Shown here: piece after piece, positions 1 to 7,100 of the stretch
How the letters are laid out: every line of letters begins with the position of its first letter
Position numbering within the stretch: the stretch's first letter is position 1
Source: Halarsenatibacter sp964630835
Lineage (GTDB): Bacteria; Bacillota; Halanaerobiia; Halanaerobiales; Halarsenatibacteraceae
DNA: 7,631 nucleotides
NCBI GenBank assembly: GCA_964630835.1
Contig: CAZVZM010000083.1
Span: forward strand, 1-7,631
Direction of reading: 5' to 3'
Notes under the pieces: generated by a model
Told to the model about the DNA's origin: nothing
Databases searched by the model: none
What the model saw: the letters and a program-made list of their open reading frames with translations, nothing else
Translations under genes and position numbers: made by a program

Positions 1-7
1 GAGGAGG
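1..7 (+). promoter_or_regulatory. Ribosome binding site for the glycosylase TTG start
   Basis: GAGGAGG is a near-complete anti-16S complement ten bases before the TTG at 18. It supports the non-ATG start and shows the gene is complete at its 5' end. Confidence 0.7.
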
Positions 8-17
8 CAAACTCTAT

Positions 18-614
18 TTGCAGAAAGCTTATAGGCAATTTTTTCTAAAGGATGTAGTGACTCTGGCGGAAGATCTAATAGGTTGTAAGCTGGTGCGTTA
101 CCAGGAAGGCAAAAAATTGAGTCTGCGTATAGTAGAAACTGAGGCCTATCGCGGTCCGGAGGATAAGGCCTGTCATGCCTGCGGGGGGAAACGCACTAAG
201 AGGACTGAACCAATGTTCTGGCAGGGCGGGACGATTTATGTTTATTTGATATACGGAATGTATTATTGCTTTAATATTGTGGCAGAAAAGGCGGACCTGC
301 CTCAGGCAGCCCTGATTAGAGCAGGTGAGCCTCTGGAGGGGATTGATTTGATGAAGTCAAACAGAGAGCTATCCTCTCCTGAATTTCATGAGATAGCTGG
401 AGGCCCGGGGAGACTCTGCCAGGCTATTGACATTGATGACGATTTTTCCGGTGAGGATCTGCTGACAAACCCTGAACTGGATTTAATCATAGAAAAAACA
501 GACCCTGATCGAGTGGGCAGAGGGACCAGAGTAAATATAGATTATGCAGAGGAATACAGAGGAAAACCCTGGAGATTTTATGATAAAAAGAGCAGCTGTG
601 TCACTGGTCTTTAA
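18..614 (+). CDS. 3-methyladenine DNA glycosylase (AAG/MPG family)
   Basis: Base-excision repair enzyme that removes alkylated purines such as 3-methyladenine by cleaving the N-glycosidic bond. The 198 residues match the usual length of bacterial members. The core RIVETEAYRGPEDKACH (residues 37-53) closely resembles the human AAG active site: E42 corresponds to the catalytic Glu125, Y44 to the intercalating-pocket Tyr127 and H53 to His136. IYVYLIYGMYYCFN (73-86) ends in the counterpart of Asn169, and the RAGEPLEG segment (101-108) supplies the counterpart of Arg182. GGPGRLCQA (128-136) and RVGRGTRVNI (165-174) are further family signatures. The start is TTG at 18, chosen because GAGGAGG lies at 1-7 with ten bases of spacing and no in-frame ATG fits better. 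It appears complete. Its operon partners, if any, lie upstream of the window. No terminator with a T-tract is visible just after the stop. Confidence 0.95.
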   Translation: MQKAYRQFFLKDVVTLAEDLIGCKLVRYQEGKKLSLRIVETEAYRGPEDKACHACGGKRTKRTEPMFWQGGTIYVYLIYGMYYCFNIVAEKADLPQAALIRAGEPLEGIDLMKSNRELSSPEFHEIAGGPGRLCQAIDIDDDFSGEDLLTNPELDLIIEKTDPDRVGRGTRVNIDYAEEYRGKPWRFYDKKSSCVTGL

Positions 615-671
615 GTCCTGTCTTTATCAATTCAAAATCAAATAAAGGAATCTAGAATTGAATCTATAATA

Positions 672-702
672 TAGTAAATCAGTCAAAATCTTTGACTTAC
701 TA
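672..702. repeat. Inverted repeat in the glycosylase / exported-protein spacer
   Basis: A perfect 7-base inverted repeat, AGTCAAA (681-687) and TTTGACT (691-697), is separated by only three bases. Outer arms TAGTA (672-676) and TACTA (698-702) extend the pairing, with a four-base bulge AATC on the left. No T-tract follows on the + strand, so it does not look like a classical terminator. TATAAT hexamers lie beside it at 665-670 and 707-712, so it may be an operator or an mRNA stem-loop. The role is inferred. Confidence 0.4.
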
Positions 703-845
703 AAAATATAATGACATGGCATCTTCACAATGAGAGCTAACGCAGGTAAATTTTACAGTTGATAAAGTCAAGCAAAAGTTATGAAGAGAGAGAAAACCAA
801 AATGGTTAACCTTTTTCAGAAATCCAAGGAGGTTCATAGAAAATT

Positions 846-1514
846 ATGATGGGGTTTAAAACCAGTCGGAGAAGTTATACAACTTTTTTTGCAGCCGCCT
901 CTGTTTTATTGATTTTCATGCTGTTTTCAGCTCCTTTATCATCGGCAGATTTAGATAGCATATCTGAATGGGAGGATCATCGATATAATTTTTACGGACA
1001 AATTTTTGTATTGAATGAAGATACAATAGAATATATCTTCACTGATGAGATGCAGGAAGAGCTTACTTTTTTCTTTGCAGACAGAGATATTGAGGATGCT
1101 GATGAAGTTCTTTACAGCCCCGATGAAATTGAGATGTTGCAGGAGTATTCCGGGACAACTCTCCAGCTTGATGAAGCCATCCAGCTCTCCCGGGAGTTTA
1201 CCATCATTGCCATAAAAGCCGAAAGACCTTTTGATCAGGGAACCTCCCATCAGCGGGCCAGAGTGGATATAAGCGAAGTGGTTTCAATAGATGAGGGCAG
1301 AATTATAGAAAATGTTCGAAGTCATCACTTTCTTGTTGATGACAAGCAGCTTATAGATGATAATTCTCTCAGAGTGCTGCCCGATGGCAGTGGGCTTATT
1401 ACCTATATACTGCCAGAACTGCCCACAGAGTATTTAAATGTAGAAATAAGATCCTTCCTGGATCATGAATTTAGCCGGCAGACTGTAACTATTAGAGAAG
1501 ATAGAGAGGATTAA
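846..1514 (+). CDS. Exported protein of unknown function
   Basis: I do not recognise the family. The 222-residue product starts with a basic stretch (K5, R8, R9) and a hydrophobic core at about 14-31, followed by LSSA/D, which suggests signal peptidase cleavage after A34. The basic region reads SRRSYT, loosely like a twin-arginine motif but with Tyr at the usual Phe position and no following Leu-Lys, so Sec export is the safer guess. The mature part has no further membrane span and is strongly acidic, with many Asp/Glu clusters (for example around residues 66-100). It looks like a soluble extracellular or wall-space protein. AAGGAGG at 826-832 sets the start. ATG at 846 (13-base spacing) is preferred over the adjacent ATG at 849. 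It is separated from both neighbours by 231 and 125 bases and is probably a single-gene unit. Confidence 0.75.
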   Translation: MMGFKTSRRSYTTFFAAASVLLIFMLFSAPLSSADLDSISEWEDHRYNFYGQIFVLNEDTIEYIFTDEMQEELTFFFADRDIEDADEVLYSPDEIEMLQEYSGTTLQLDEAIQLSREFTIIAIKAERPFDQGTSHQRARVDISEVVSIDEGRIIENVRSHHFLVDDKQLIDDNSLRVLPDGSGLITYILPELPTEYLNVEIRSFLDHEFSRQTVTIREDRED

Positions 1515-1534
1515 AAATAAAACGTTATTTCAGC

Positions 1535-1564
1535 CTGACAGTTTGATTTGAGCGGGACTATAAT
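1535..1564 (+). promoter_or_regulatory. Sigma-A-type promoter for the phospholipase gene pair
   Basis: CTGACA at 1535-1540 (five of six to TTGACA) is followed after 18 bases by a perfect TATAAT at 1559-1564. Transcription would begin near 1571, giving a leader of about 70 bases before the TTG at 1640. This is the best promoter match in the window. It implies that 1640-2527 and 2569-3507 form an operon separate from the exported-protein gene. Confidence 0.55.
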
Positions 1565-1639
1565 AATGTAATAAAAATAGAAATTTAAATTAATTTTTGA
1601 GAAATTATGAGAAATTAATATAGAGAGTGGTGAATTAAC

Positions 1640-2527
1640 TTGCCTGATTTCTGGACGCACATTCTTGCCGGTGAGCATATGGTTAAGGCCGGGACTAATA
1701 AAGATATGATAAATATTATGGAGGAAAACAGGACTTCGTTTAATTTTGGCTGTCAGGGCTCAGATGTATTTTTTTATAATATATCGACCCCATGGAGAGG
1801 TCCTGCCCTGGGCAAAAAAATGCACTATGACAGCGTTAATGAGGCTTTTTTTCATGCAGTGAGCTACGGCAAAAAAAATTATTGTCCCCGTGCCCTGTCT
1901 TTTCTAATGGGTTATCTATCTCATATTGTAACTGATAGATACCTGCATCCCTTTATTCTGGCCAGATCTCCCAATTTTACAATTCACAAAGAGATAGAAA
2001 ATGAACTCGATTCATTTCTGCTGGAACATTTTCGAGGGGAAAAAGCGCGAAATATTAATCCCTTTTTTAAGGTCGATTTTTCCGGAGATGTTAAGCAGTC
2101 AGGAAATATTCCCCATGAAATAAATGGTTTTTTTGAAAGTCATTTACACGAGATTTATGATTACTCCGAAGGCCTTAAAACTCTTAGAATTTCATATCGG
2201 GATTTTAAATATCTTCAGAGCACTCTTTACAGTCCCGGGCCCGTCAAAAGGACGGCCCTGAGGGCGGCAAATGCTGTCATTCCCTATGATATTGATACTT
2301 TGCTTTATGAGGCCGGTAATGAAATTCTCTGGCCTGAAGAGCGCAGCAGATTTTTATACGTCTACAGAGCTGCAAAAGAGCGGGGAGCCGATATTCTATC
2401 AGATGTTTTTCTCTACTGGCAGAATGAGATAGATATGATAACTTTTAAAAACCGCCTTGAGGGAGAGGATTTTTCCGGCGCAGATAAAGAGGAAATACTT
2501 TCCACCCTGCCTGAAAGCGCAATGTAG
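1640..2527 (+). CDS. Zinc-dependent phospholipase C family protein
   Basis: Belongs to the bacterial zinc-dependent phospholipase C-like family (Pfam Zn_dep_PLPC type), relatives of clostridial alpha-toxin and Bacillus cereus PLC. Many family members are uncharacterised cytoplasmic proteins. The 295-residue product opens with the hallmark MPDFWTHILAG, giving H7 as a likely metal ligand. GCQGSDVFFY (37-46) adds D42, and H62 follows. The central HIVTDRYLHP (95-104) supplies H95, D99 and H103, and HKEIENELD (116-124) supplies H116, E120 and D124. This spacing of His and Asp/Glu ligands is that expected for a multi-zinc site. There is no signal peptide, so unlike the toxins it should stay in the cytoplasm. 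Its substrate cannot be read from sequence. The start is TTG at 1640 with a modest GTGGTGA Shine-Dalgarno site at 1628-1634. It ends 41 bases before the patatin-like gene, so co-transcription is likely. Confidence 0.85.
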   Translation: MPDFWTHILAGEHMVKAGTNKDMINIMEENRTSFNFGCQGSDVFFYNISTPWRGPALGKKMHYDSVNEAFFHAVSYGKKNYCPRALSFLMGYLSHIVTDRYLHPFILARSPNFTIHKEIENELDSFLLEHFRGEKARNINPFFKVDFSGDVKQSGNIPHEINGFFESHLHEIYDYSEGLKTLRISYRDFKYLQSTLYSPGPVKRTALRAANAVIPYDIDTLLYEAGNEILWPEERSRFLYVYRAAKERGADILSDVFLYWQNEIDMITFKNRLEGEDFSGADKEEILSTLPESAM

Positions 2528-2529
2528 AA

Positions 2530-2544
2530 CAAAGCTGTGCTTTG
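2530..2544 (+). other. Small hairpin between the two phospholipase genes
   Basis: CAAAGC and GCTTTG form a perfect 6-base stem with a TGT loop, three bases after the stop of the upstream gene. The following bases are AACAAC, not T-rich, so termination is unlikely. It might protect or process the message between the two cistrons, or be chance. Confidence 0.3.
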
Positions 2545-2568
2545 AACAACATTTAATGGAGGAAAGGG

Positions 2569-3507
2569 ATGAAGAGAGTGAAATTTATTTTTAAAAAAAC
2601 AAAACTAAATTCACTATTTATTGTTTCGTTAATTCTGCTGTTATTTTTTTGCGGTGGTTATTTTGCCATTCCCGTAAGTTTTTCGGCAGATGCAATTGAT
2701 GTGAATGAAATAGATGGCCGGGATAATATGGATTTCGGTGATATTGATGAAAATGATAAAGTTGGATTGGTCCTGAGCGGAGGAGCAGCATGGGGACTTG
2801 CCCATGTAGGAGTTCTGGAGGTGATAGAAGAAGCCGGTATTAATGTAGACATGATCTCTGGAACCAGCGCCGGTGCAATAGTGGGGGCCTTATATGCGGA
2901 TGGGTACTCTCCTTCTCAACTTAAAGAGCTGGTCTCCGAGCTTGGATGGACAGATTTTATTTTCCCGTCAATCAACAGTCGCGGTTTTTTTTCCTCTCTT
3001 CGTGTGGAGGAAAATCTTGATGAGCTGCTGGAAAGCGAAGATATTTCAGATCTGGAGGTTTTCTTTAATATTGCAGTAACAGATATGGATAAAGGGGAGT
3101 TGATCGAGTATTCTTCCGGACCTCTGGCAAAGCTTCTCAGTGCCAGTGCCGCGGTTCCCGTAATGTTTTCCCCGGTTGAGTACGAAGATAAACTTCTGGC
3201 AGACGGAGGGCTTATAGATAATTTGCCTCAAAACGCACTCAGAAAGGCTGGAGCAGACGTTATCATAGCAGTAGATGTGGCGGGGAATTTTAGCTTTACT
3301 GGAAGGGCGGAGGGAATGATAGAATATGGCAATCGAGCATTTAATATAATGCGCCGCACGATGCAGGATGTTTCCGGTGCTGATATTTTAATCCAGCCTG
3401 AGCTTGATGGATATAGCGGGATTGACTTTAACAATTATGTTGAGATTATTGAAAAGGGAAGGGAAGCTGCAATGATCCATTTTGAGCCTGCAGAAAAAGA
3501 TAATTGA
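2569..3507 (+). CDS. Patatin-like phospholipase, exported or membrane-anchored
   Basis: A Ser-Asp dyad lipid acyl hydrolase of the patatin / RssA-YlbK-like family. The nucleophile elbow GTSAG (98-102) places the catalytic Ser at S100, and DGGLIDNLP (212-220) supplies the catalytic Asp, D212. The oxyanion-hole loop reads SGGAAWGLAHVGVLE (70-84). The family normally has GGGxR/K-G here, so the third Gly is Ala and the conserved basic residue is Trp at W75. SASAAVPVMFSPV (191-203) is another family block. The N-terminus has a lysine-rich head and a hydrophobic core at about 15-36. Cleavage around S39/A40 or retention as a membrane anchor are both possible, placing the catalytic domain outside the cytoplasm. 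An acidic linker (41-63) precedes the domain. GGAGG at 2558-2562 is six bases before the ATG. It follows the phospholipase C-like gene by 41 bases, suggesting a shared role in lipid turnover, although the two proteins appear to sit in different compartments. Confidence 0.88.
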   Translation: MKRVKFIFKKTKLNSLFIVSLILLLFFCGGYFAIPVSFSADAIDVNEIDGRDNMDFGDIDENDKVGLVLSGGAAWGLAHVGVLEVIEEAGINVDMISGTSAGAIVGALYADGYSPSQLKELVSELGWTDFIFPSINSRGFFSSLRVEENLDELLESEDISDLEVFFNIAVTDMDKGELIEYSSGPLAKLLSASAAVPVMFSPVEYEDKLLADGGLIDNLPQNALRKAGADVIIAVDVAGNFSFTGRAEGMIEYGNRAFNIMRRTMQDVSGADILIQPELDGYSGIDFNNYVEIIEKGREAAMIHFEPAEKDN

Positions 3508-3654
3508 ATAATATAAAGATTTGTGTTCCAGTATAATAATATGGTTCTTCTCCACATCAGTTGCTGGAGGAAGCTATGAGGCTCCGCTCACAATGAAATT
3601 TTTCCTCTGCTTCAGTTTAGTTTTCGGCCCAAAAATAGTGCTTCCTTAAAAACC

Positions 3655-3688
3655 TATTATTAAAGGCTCTGGAGAGGAGCCAATAATA
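3655..3688 (+). other. Extended hairpin upstream of the terminator
   Basis: GGCTC (3665-3669) pairs with GAGCC (3677-3681) around a seven-base loop. Outer arms TATTATT (3655-3661) and AATAATA (3682-3688) pair perfectly, leaving an AAA bulge on the left. That makes 12 base pairs. No T-tract follows directly, but it sits just eight bases before the terminator hairpin and may act with it or mark RNA processing. Confidence 0.4.
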
Positions 3689-3695
3689 AGTTCAC

Positions 3696-3730
3696 AAAAA
3701 TTTCTTCTGCTTTCGGGCAGGAGAATTTTT
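3696..3730. terminator. Rho-independent terminator, probably bidirectional
   Basis: CTTCTGC (3704-3710) pairs with GCAGGAG (3717-3723), one pair being a wobble, around a TTTCGG loop. The stem is extended by AAAAATT (3696-3702) and AATTTTT (3724-3730), with one bulged T. A T-run follows the GC stem on the + strand, and the complementary A-run gives a T-run on the - strand, so it could stop transcription from both sides. It lies 189 bases after the patatin-like gene and would close that operon. Confidence 0.7.
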
Positions 3731-3768
3731 ATGTTTATAGAAAATAATAAACAGCATCGTTATAATTA

Positions 3769-3963
3769 TCACATTGGCAAAAAAACAGCAGGTTTCTCCG
3801 AAAATTGTTTTATTTTATCTTCGTTTAAATTATAACATTTTTTCAGGTCAGGACTTCTGTAAATTGCTGAAAACCCTTGAATGTTATGGTGTTTTATGTT
3901 ATGTTTTAAAGTGAAAGTTATTATAATCACAATAATGATTTCCAATAATAAATCTTCCTGCAT
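3769..3963 (-). CDS. Doubtful small ORF, hypothetical 64-residue membrane peptide
   Basis: Not recognised. The product would have a hydrophobic N-terminal segment (about residues 5-19, rich in Ile/Leu) followed by a basic, His- and Lys-containing tail, so a single-span small membrane peptide is possible. In favour: GAGG stands a few bases before the ATG on the minus strand (3968-3971 on the + strand), and the bidirectional terminator at 3696-3730 lies just past its stop, as expected for convergent genes. Against: the region is very AT-rich, which by itself yields Ile/Leu/Lys-rich translations; codon use differs from the neighbouring genes; and no clear promoter is seen. It may be chance. Confidence 0.22.
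   Translation of the reverse strand: MQEDLLLEIIIVIIITFTLKHNIKHHNIQGFSAIYRSPDLKKCYNLNEDKIKQFSEKPAVFLPM
3877..3905 (+). promoter_or_regulatory. Weak promoter candidate for the formate dehydrogenase operon
   Basis: TTGAAT (3877-3882) and TATGTT (3900-3905) are 17 bases apart, with a TG one base before the -10 element, as in extended -10 promoters. Both hexamers match only four of six positions. It would leave a leader of roughly 230 bases. A perfect TATAAT at 3922-3927 is an alternative but has no fitting -35 element. Confidence 0.25.
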
Positions 3964-4140
3964 CTTACCTCAATTCTGTAATCTGCACAGTAGAAATAAG
4001 AAAAAATGAAAAAAGGAGGCATCAATCAACATAGGGTTTTATAACTTTTTTTCATAATGACTTGAAAGCCGCAGTTAAAAACTTCAGCAAAGTAGTAATG
4101 ATGGCTTTAGCTTACCAACAATTTAAGGGGGGAATTTTCA

Positions 4141-7100
4141 ATGGCCAAAACAGATGAAAGTGCGCAAAGGCATCCAAGGCAGGTCAGTCCGGAAAACCAC
4201 TCCGGTCTGACAGAGGACCAGGTGATGCTGCGCACTTTTGCAGCTATGTGCATACCAGCCGTAGCTGCTATCATCGCTATGGGAACTGATGCTTTATTCA
4301 ATATTTTAACTGCCGTAATTGTAGCCGTCATATGTCATTTTATTATCAAAATGATGGAAGGTCAGGATCTATCCAGACTGGGAGAAACCACCTATAAAAC
4401 ATTTTATTCTCCGCTGGTTGCAGGAATGATAGTAGGTCTCTGTGTAGGTGAGTTATCTCCTCATTATGTTACTGCCATAATTTCGGCAGTGACGATGATA
4501 GGATTTAAGTGGGGACAGGAAAAATACTTTGGCCGCAAAATTATAAACCCGGCCGCTGGAGCAAAAGCTCTGGTATTACTTCTGATCACATTTATGTGGT
4601 TTTTATCCGATCCCCTGACTGCCGGTCAGCTTTTTTATCCCGAACACCTCCAGTATAATCTTATTTCCGGAGATGGCTTTGTAGCAGCTATGGAATTTGC
4701 CGAAGTCATGGGATTTTATGGCACTGAAAATCTGAGCATATCGGAAAGTCTCTTTCTCTGGAAGGGCCACGGCTGGATAGGTGGAGCTTCCGGCCTTCTG
4801 ACTGTTTTATCAGGTGTGCTGCTGGCTATGTGGATAAAGTTAAAATGGAAGCTGGCATTGAGCTATCTTGCCAGCATGACTGTTCTTTCGATATTGATGG
4901 GCGCTGCAACCGGCAGTCCCATAGTTATGAGAATTGCCTTTCATGTATTCACGGGAAGCGTTATTTTCCTGGCTTTTTACATGGCCACCGAGCCTCAGAC
5001 CACACCGGCTACGGTGATGGGGCAATATGCCTTCGGAGCGATACTGGCTGTGTTAACGATGGCGGGACAGCTTTTAGGTCTTTATGGAGCGTCCTTCGTC
5101 GCTCTGGTTATTCTCAATCCATTTTCACCCTATATCGACAGACTGGGCGTGAAGCTGCCCTTTGGAGCCGATGAACGAATGTACTCGCCGGCCGAACCGC
5201 CTGTCACAAATGTCGATACCACATCTCCCGTTTTAAACTATGATCCATCCAAATGTATCATGTGTCAGAGATGTGTAAAAGCCTGTGATGAGATTCAGGA
5301 AAAAGGCATACTCGGTCTGGGTAATAGAGGAGAGAATATCTTCACCACTGCCGGACTGGGTGAAAGAGGATTTTCCGAATGCGACGGCTGTGGACAGTGC
5401 TTTGAGCTTTGTCCCACAGGTGCTTTAACCGAAAAACAGGAAGCCAGACCCGTGCGCAAATGGGAAGCTGACGTTACCGGCCGCACTACATGCAGCAGCT
5501 GCGGTACCGGCTGTCAGGTGCAGGCATACATTAAAAATCAGAGGCTTGTGAGAATTGAGTCAGTGGAAGCCTCACCCAATCAGGGAGCACTATGTGTCAA
5601 AGGAAGATTTGGACATTCCTATGTAAACTCCGATGACAGGCTTTCCCAGCCTATGATGAAAAAGGATGATCATTTAGTGCCTGTATCCTGGGAGGAAGCC
5701 CTGAGAAACTTCAGCAGCAAATTGAGGGAAATAAAAGAGGAATACGGTCCTGACGCTATAGGCGGAATCGCCTCCTCCGTAAGTACCAATGAAGAAAACT
5801 ATCTATTTCAGAAGTTCATGCGCACCTGTCTCGATACCAATAATATAGATCATTCCGATCGCCTCTGTCATGCCTCCGCAGAGGTAGCTCTGGAAAAAGC
5901 CTTTGGCTGTGGAGCCATGACCAACTCCATTGAGGAGCTGCAGGAGTCTGACTGTATAATAGTGGCCGGTTCCAATACGACGGCTGCACATCCTGTTATC
6001 TCCCGCTATATCAAAGAGGCAGTGCGTGAGAATGATGCCGAGCTGATAGTTATAGATCCGCGCGATATTGAGCTTGTACAGTGGTCTACCGAATGGCTCC
6101 GGCCCGAGATTGGAACGGATACTGCCTGGATCAATGGGCTGGCCAGTGTGATTCTGGATAATGGCTGGCAGGATGACAAATTCATCGAGGAGAGGACTGA
6201 GAACTTCTCCGCCCTGGAGGAAACAGTCGCGGATTATGATTCCGAAAGCGTGGAGGACACTACCGGTATTCCTGCTGAGAAGCTGGAAAGAGCCGCCAGG
6301 CTTTATGCTGAGGCTGATAAAGGAGCAATTGTGTTTGGCACGGGACTTACCCAGCATACCTCGGGAACAAAAAATGTCCTGGGACTGGCCAATCTTGCCC
6401 TTCTCACCGGCAATGTGGGCAGGCCCGGAACCGGTATAAATCCTCTGAGTGGGCAAAATAATGTACAGGGCGCATCTGATATGGGCGCTTTGCCGGATAG
6501 ATTGACTGGATATCAACGCATCGATGATTGTAAAGCTATCTCCAGAATTGTAAAAGCCTGGGATAGCGAAGTCCCAACTGAAGAAGGATTAACGTCAGTC
6601 GAGATGATAAGAGAGGCGGCTGCGGGTAATCTGAAAGCCCTTATCGTAATGGGAGACAATACTCTGCTCTCCCAGCCCAATAAGCTGCAGACCGAGATGG
6701 CGCTTGATAATTTAGAGCTTTTAGTGGTAATGGATCCCTTCCTGACCGACACAGCAGGTAAAGCCGATATAGTCCTCCCTGCTGCTACATTTATAGAAAA
6801 GGAAGGAACCTTTACTAACACCGAAAGACGAATACAAAAGGTAAATAAATTGATGGATCCTCCGGGCAAAGCTAAAGCAGACTGGGAGATTATCTGTGCT
6901 CTTGCTCAGAGAATGGGCTGCAGATTTAAATATGCTAGACCAGAAGAAATTCTCCAGGAGATCGAGTCAGTGACTCCTCTGTATTCGGGCATCAGCTACG
7001 ATGCGATTGAAGAGGAAGGCCTGCAGTGGCCCATTAAGGAGGACGGCAGCGGCACATCTGTGCTGCACGAAGATGAATTTATGAGAGGCAGGGCGAAATT

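Larger units (their letters stand above)
3508..4140. other. Long intergenic region before the formate dehydrogenase gene
   Basis: These 633 bases separate the phospholipase operon from the formate dehydrogenase operon and are visibly more AT-rich than the genes. The first part (3560-3730) holds two hairpins, an imperfect direct repeat and a strong terminator. The second part (3731-4140) holds a doubtful small minus-strand ORF (3769-3963), a weak promoter candidate (3877-3905), and AAGGGGGG (4125-4132), which is the ribosome binding site for the ATG at 4141. Near the gene, AAAGCC (4065-4070) and GGCTTT (4103-4108) are complementary across 32 bases, so a leader structure is possible. I see no tRNA, CRISPR array or recognisable riboswitch. 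Confidence 0.6.

Noticed and set aside
692..712. TTGACT followed by TATAAT as a promoter for the exported-protein gene.
   Set aside because: The hexamers are only nine bases apart, far short of the roughly 17 needed. TTGACT is also one arm of the inverted repeat.
2640..2690. A possible lipoprotein signal in the patatin-like protein (Cys28 after the hydrophobic core).
   Set aside because: The residues before Cys are Leu-Phe-Phe. A lipobox needs small residues at -1 and -2, so ordinary export or anchoring is more likely.
3774..3790. A sigma-54-like element (TTGGCA ... GCA with the correct GG-to-GC spacing).
   Set aside because: Only part of the consensus matches, the interior is an A-run, and it lies about 350 bases from the formate dehydrogenase start with no visible activator site.
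3731..3835. A 34-codon + strand ORF with an apparent AGGAG ribosome binding site.
   Set aside because: The AGGAG is the 3' arm of the terminator stem and the ATG directly follows its T-run. The peptide is AT-driven and unrecognisable.
4006..4044. A 12-codon leader-peptide-like ORF (MKKGGINQHRVL) ahead of the formate dehydrogenase gene.
   Set aside because: It has no proper ribosome binding site of its own, no run of regulatory codons and no coupled attenuator hairpin.
4021..4140. A molybdenum-cofactor riboswitch upstream of the formate dehydrogenase gene.
   Set aside because: The operon would make it plausible, but I could not recognise the conserved core. Only a weak long-range complementarity is visible. 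A covariance-model search would decide it.
5803..6516. A 237-codon open frame on the minus strand inside the formate dehydrogenase gene.
   Set aside because: It lies wholly antisense to a strongly conserved catalytic region and has no recognisable domain, so it is a shadow frame. The same applies to the minus-strand frames at 951-1250, 6513-6869 and 6967-7518.
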